From the NCBI GenBank assembly GCA_009823395.1, contig CM020519.1, positions 2,932,001 to 2,996,000 of the forward strand: DNA of 64,000 bases, given 5' to 3'. The notes under the pieces were generated by a model that was not told where the DNA came from, did no database searches, and saw only the letters and a program-made list of their open reading frames with translations. The first letter of the stretch is position 1. Every line of letters starts with the position of its first letter. Made by a program: the position numbers and the translations under genes. This DNA comes from Thamnaconus septentrionalis (Eukaryota > Chordata > Actinopteri > Tetraodontiformes > Monacanthidae). Below, in pieces: positions 60,589 through 64,000 of the stretch.

Positions 60589-62370
60589 ATGAAGCTGGTA
60601 AGTGAACCTCCCGTTACGGTAACTATGAAAGCTGGGTCACGTGATTCCCCCGCCCCCCACAGACGCAGACTACCTAGTATTTAGTTGCTGTATTAGCTTC
60701 AACTGGCTAGCAGCCCTGTTGTTTAGATCCCTGGCTCAGCAGCTAAGAGCTAGTTTGTGCATCTGTTTTGTGACAGGAAACACTCATACCCATAGGTAAA
60801 TGCTCCTGTCACAATTGAAGTATTATGTTCTTATAGTCGGTTAAATATTCGCCACGTATTGTGCCTTTTACACAGACCTGCCACGACTGAAGTATGTCAC
60901 TCGTATCAAAATAGATCCCAGTCTCGACCAAGTTGTTCAACCCTACACCATTCCTGTTTCGCACATAATGCATAGTGTTGAAGCATTTGTGTAGTGATTA
61001 ATTATTATGTCTTCCGTTCCACTGTTCTCAGTACTGTCTGTCTGGTCATCCCACATTGCCGTGCAATGTCCTCAAATTCAAATCCACCACCATCATGCTG
61101 GATTGTGGACTGGACACCACGTCTGTCCTCAACTTCCTGCCCCTCCCGCTTGTTCACAGGTGGGACTCCAGCACCAGCACCGTAAATTTACCCACTCAAG
61201 GTTTGGCAATGTTTTTCACTTCTTTTTTTCCCCTTTCTTTTTTTTTTTTTTTTAGTCCGAGGCTCTCCAAGTTGCCAGGTTGGGTCTCCAAGGATGGCAC
61301 AATAAACTTGGAAAAGGTTGGAGGAATTTGACAGTCTTGTCTCACCGTTAACGCTATCATGGCCTGTACTTTATTTTTTGTTGCAACAAGCTTACAATAC
61401 ACCCAACTTATTTTGTCTTTCCAGGAGCTAAAAGAATGTGCAGGAAGAGTGTTTGTGGACTCACAGCCAGAGTTCTGTCTCCCAGAGGTACTAAAATACA
61501 CTCTTGCCACACACGTTTCTATTTACCAATAGTTAGCCACCCAGTAGCTGCCCAAATGCCTAATTGGTTTCTGTGTGTACTAACTGTAGAGAGAACTGCT
61601 AGATCTGTCCACCATCGATGTCATCCTGATCTCCAACTACCACTGTATGATGGCCCTGCCCTACATCACAGAACACACTGGCTTCACTGGTACCGTGTAC
61701 GCGACAGAGCCCACGCTGCAGATCGGCAGGTACGGAGATCTGACAAAATTTCAACTTGAATATTCTGAAAATGAGCGATTGAAATTAACTGAAAAACATG
61801 AATGCTCTTTTATTTCTCCAGATTGTTGATGGAGGAGCTGGTCAACTTCATGGAGAGAGTTCCCAAACCCCAGTCTGCCACCTGTTGGAAAAATAAAGAA
61901 TTGCAAAGGTAGTTAAACAGTTACATTGAAACATTTAACCGCAGTGCTTTGCTCTAAATGACTTCCTCCTGACCGTTAGGATGCTGCCTGGGCCGCTGAA
62001 GGACGCAGTGGATGTGTGGACGTGGAAGAGGTCATACAGCATGCAGGAGGTCAACTCTGCTCTCAGCAAAGTGCAGCTCGTGGGTTACTCACAGAAAGTG
62101 GTGAGTTCTCTTCTCTTCTCCGCCACCGTCTGCACAGACACCTCTGACTAATGAGTGTGAGAGAACAGCAGGCGCATACATGGACTTTGACAGCTGTGAT
62201 GCCTTTTGTTCCCCAGGAGCTGTTTGGAGCGGTGCAGGTCTCCCCCTTAAGCTCGGGTTACTCACTGGGCAGCTCCAACTGGATCATCCAGTCTCATCAT
62301 GAAAAAGTCTCGTATGTTTCAGGTTCCTCACTGCTCACCACACATCCACAGGTGAGTTGCAGTCAAACCC

Positions 62371-62401
<31 letters not shown>

Positions 62402-64000
62402 CTCAAAAATTTGTGTTACTAATCAAGTATCTTCTTGTGTCCTCTGTCAGCCAATGGACCAAAGCTCCCTGAAGAACAGCGACGTTCTGATTCTGACGGG
62501 CCTCACCCAGATGCCCACTGCCAACCCAGACGGAATGCTGGGAGAATTCTGCAGCAACCTCGGTAGAGAACAATCGTGAGAAGAAAAAGAATGATCTTAA
62601 CCTGCGTCCCATGTCATCTTGTCTGTGATAACTACTATTTTTTTTTTTTTTTTTTTTAAATCATTAATCACAGCAATGACGATTCGAGCCGGGGGCAACG
62701 TGCTGGTGCCGTGCTACTCCTCCGGCGTCATCTACGACCTGCTGGAGTGTCTGTACCAGTTCATCGAGAGCGCCAACCTGGGCACCACGCCCTTCTACTT
62801 CATCTCACCGGTGGCCAACAGCTCGCTGGAGTTCTCCCAGATATTTGCTGAGTGGTGAGCTGCTCCACCTCATACTGCACTGGTCCAGAGGCCACCGACC
62901 CACCGGGATAATCAGCGTGTGATTCTGAATTGAACTGAATTCTTTATTCAAGCATAAAAAAAACACAGATACCATAAATAAAATAGCAAAAAGAATCATA
63001 CTATTACCATATTGTTAGAGTGATTCTGATTTATTTTTCAGGCTTTGCCACAACAAGCAGTCTAAGGTGTATCTCCCAGAGCCTCCGTTCCCTCATGCAG
63101 AGGTCAGTTTTAAAGAACTAAACCCACATTCCTCCCTGTTGGCATGCAATCCAAATCATCTGCGGTTTCAGTAATCTTGCTACCAGGTAACAATTTCCCT
63201 CACGACACACTTTGCTGTTGTTGTTGTCGCCGGTCAGCTGATCCAGACCAACAAGCTGAAGCACTACCCCAGCATCCACGGCGACTTCAGCAGCGACTTC
63301 CGCCAGCCGTGCGTGGTGTTCACCGGCCACCCGTCCCTGCGCTTCGGGGACGTGGTTCACTTCATGGAGCTGTGGGGCAAATCCAGCCTCAACACCATCA
63401 TCTTCACAGGTGCCTCCGCCGGCGGCAGTGCTGTCACCAGCCTCCTGTTGCACCGAGCGACCCGAGTCAACCAAGTTCAGGTTTTGCCCTCCCTCTAAAA
63501 GCTCCTCCCACTTCTCCTCCCTCCCTGCAGAACCGGACTTTTCCTACCTGGATGCTTTGGCTCCCTACCAGCCGCTGGCCATGAAGTGTGTGTACTGTCC
63601 CATTGACACGCGACTCAACTTCCACCAGGTGTCCAAGCTGCTCAAAGAAGTCCAGGTAGGGCCGGCCAGCCAGTTGTGTTTGAATGTTGGCACCTGTAGC
63701 ACCTGTACTGCAAACAAATTGCACCAGCTTGGCTGTGTGGTCACTGAAAAGAATCGGAATCGGATCAGAATCAGGTCTGATGAATTCAGCCAAGTGTAAC
63801 CAGAAAAGAAAAAAAAAATCTGCTTGGAAAATCCAGCCTGGTAGGATTTTGGTTGAGAGTAATTCTCTCTGTCGGTCAGACTCCGCCTCAGCCTCCGCGC
63901 TCTCCCCCTGCAGCCCCTCCATGTGGTGTGTCCGGAGCAGTACACCCAGCCCCCGCTGAGCCAGTCGCACCGCGCTGACCTGATGCTGGAGCTGCAGCCG
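60589..64000 (+). CDS. ints9: Integrator complex subunit 9 (partial, right end of window)
   Basis: Catalytically inactive beta-CASP/metallo-beta-lactamase partner of INTS11 in the Integrator 3'-end cleavage module. Fourteen exons: 60589-60597 (codes only MKL), 61032-61159, 61256-61316, 61425-61487, 61590-61729, 61822-61908, 61980-62100, 62217-62351, 62451-62562, 62674-62854, 63042-63102, 63238-63409, 63531-63655 and 63914 to the window end. They give 494 in-frame codons; the family is about 658 aa, so roughly three quarters are present. Landmarks are [49 protein letters not shown] (where active family members carry HxHxDH), [16 protein letters not shown] and [20 protein letters not shown]. 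All introns are GT-AG with consistent phase. No lesion is seen. Small repeats sit in introns: poly-A at 62377-62401 and a LINE-tail-like stretch near 62925-62990. Confidence 0.95.

Overview
This is vertebrate nuclear DNA, most probably from a teleost fish. Genes have GT-AG introns. The six recognisable genes match human loci on 2p24/2p23 (RAD51AP2, VSNL1, SF3B6), 6p12 (TDRD6, PLA2G7) and 8p21 (INTS9), a combination expected of a rearranged fish chromosome. Introns of the compact genes are often only 80-300 bp. Long CA, GA, CTT and CAG microsatellites, teleost-type MITE ends and a degenerate tRNA-SINE-like repeat are also present. No species is assigned. Gene names come from reading the translated exons; no database search was run.

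Layout: positions 1-12812 hold no exon I can support. They contain microsatellites and several AT-rich blocks that look like conserved non-coding elements. rad51ap2 (minus, coding 17037 to 12813) follows, head to head with vsnl1 (plus, coding 23532 to 40185, with introns of about 4.2, 14.7 and 1.4 kb). The large vsnl1 intron 2 carries a 730-bp G-rich minisatellite, an inverted pair of MITE copies and an orphan ORF with a signal-peptide-like start. sf3b6 (minus, 44066 to 42975) is tail to tail with vsnl1. tdrd6 (plus, 46310 to 53868) has one 5.4-kb exon encoding seven Tudor units, then eleven small exons. pla2g7 (minus, about 59267 or 59782 to 55494) is tail to tail with tdrd6. ints9 (plus, from 60589) runs off the right end after 494 codons.

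The six genes alternate strictly in strand (-,+,-,+,-,+), giving three divergent and two convergent pairs. They do not form a pathway. Two are germline or meiotic (rad51ap2, tdrd6), one is a neuronal calcium sensor (vsnl1), two are core RNA-processing subunits (sf3b6, ints9) and one is a lipid hydrolase (pla2g7). I found no new multi-gene system. The most notable points are two apparent lesions in conserved genes: a 1-bp deletion in sf3b6 exon 3, and loss of the 5' half of one pla2g7 exon exactly where a duplicated repeat-like segment begins. Each could be an assembly error or a real mutation.
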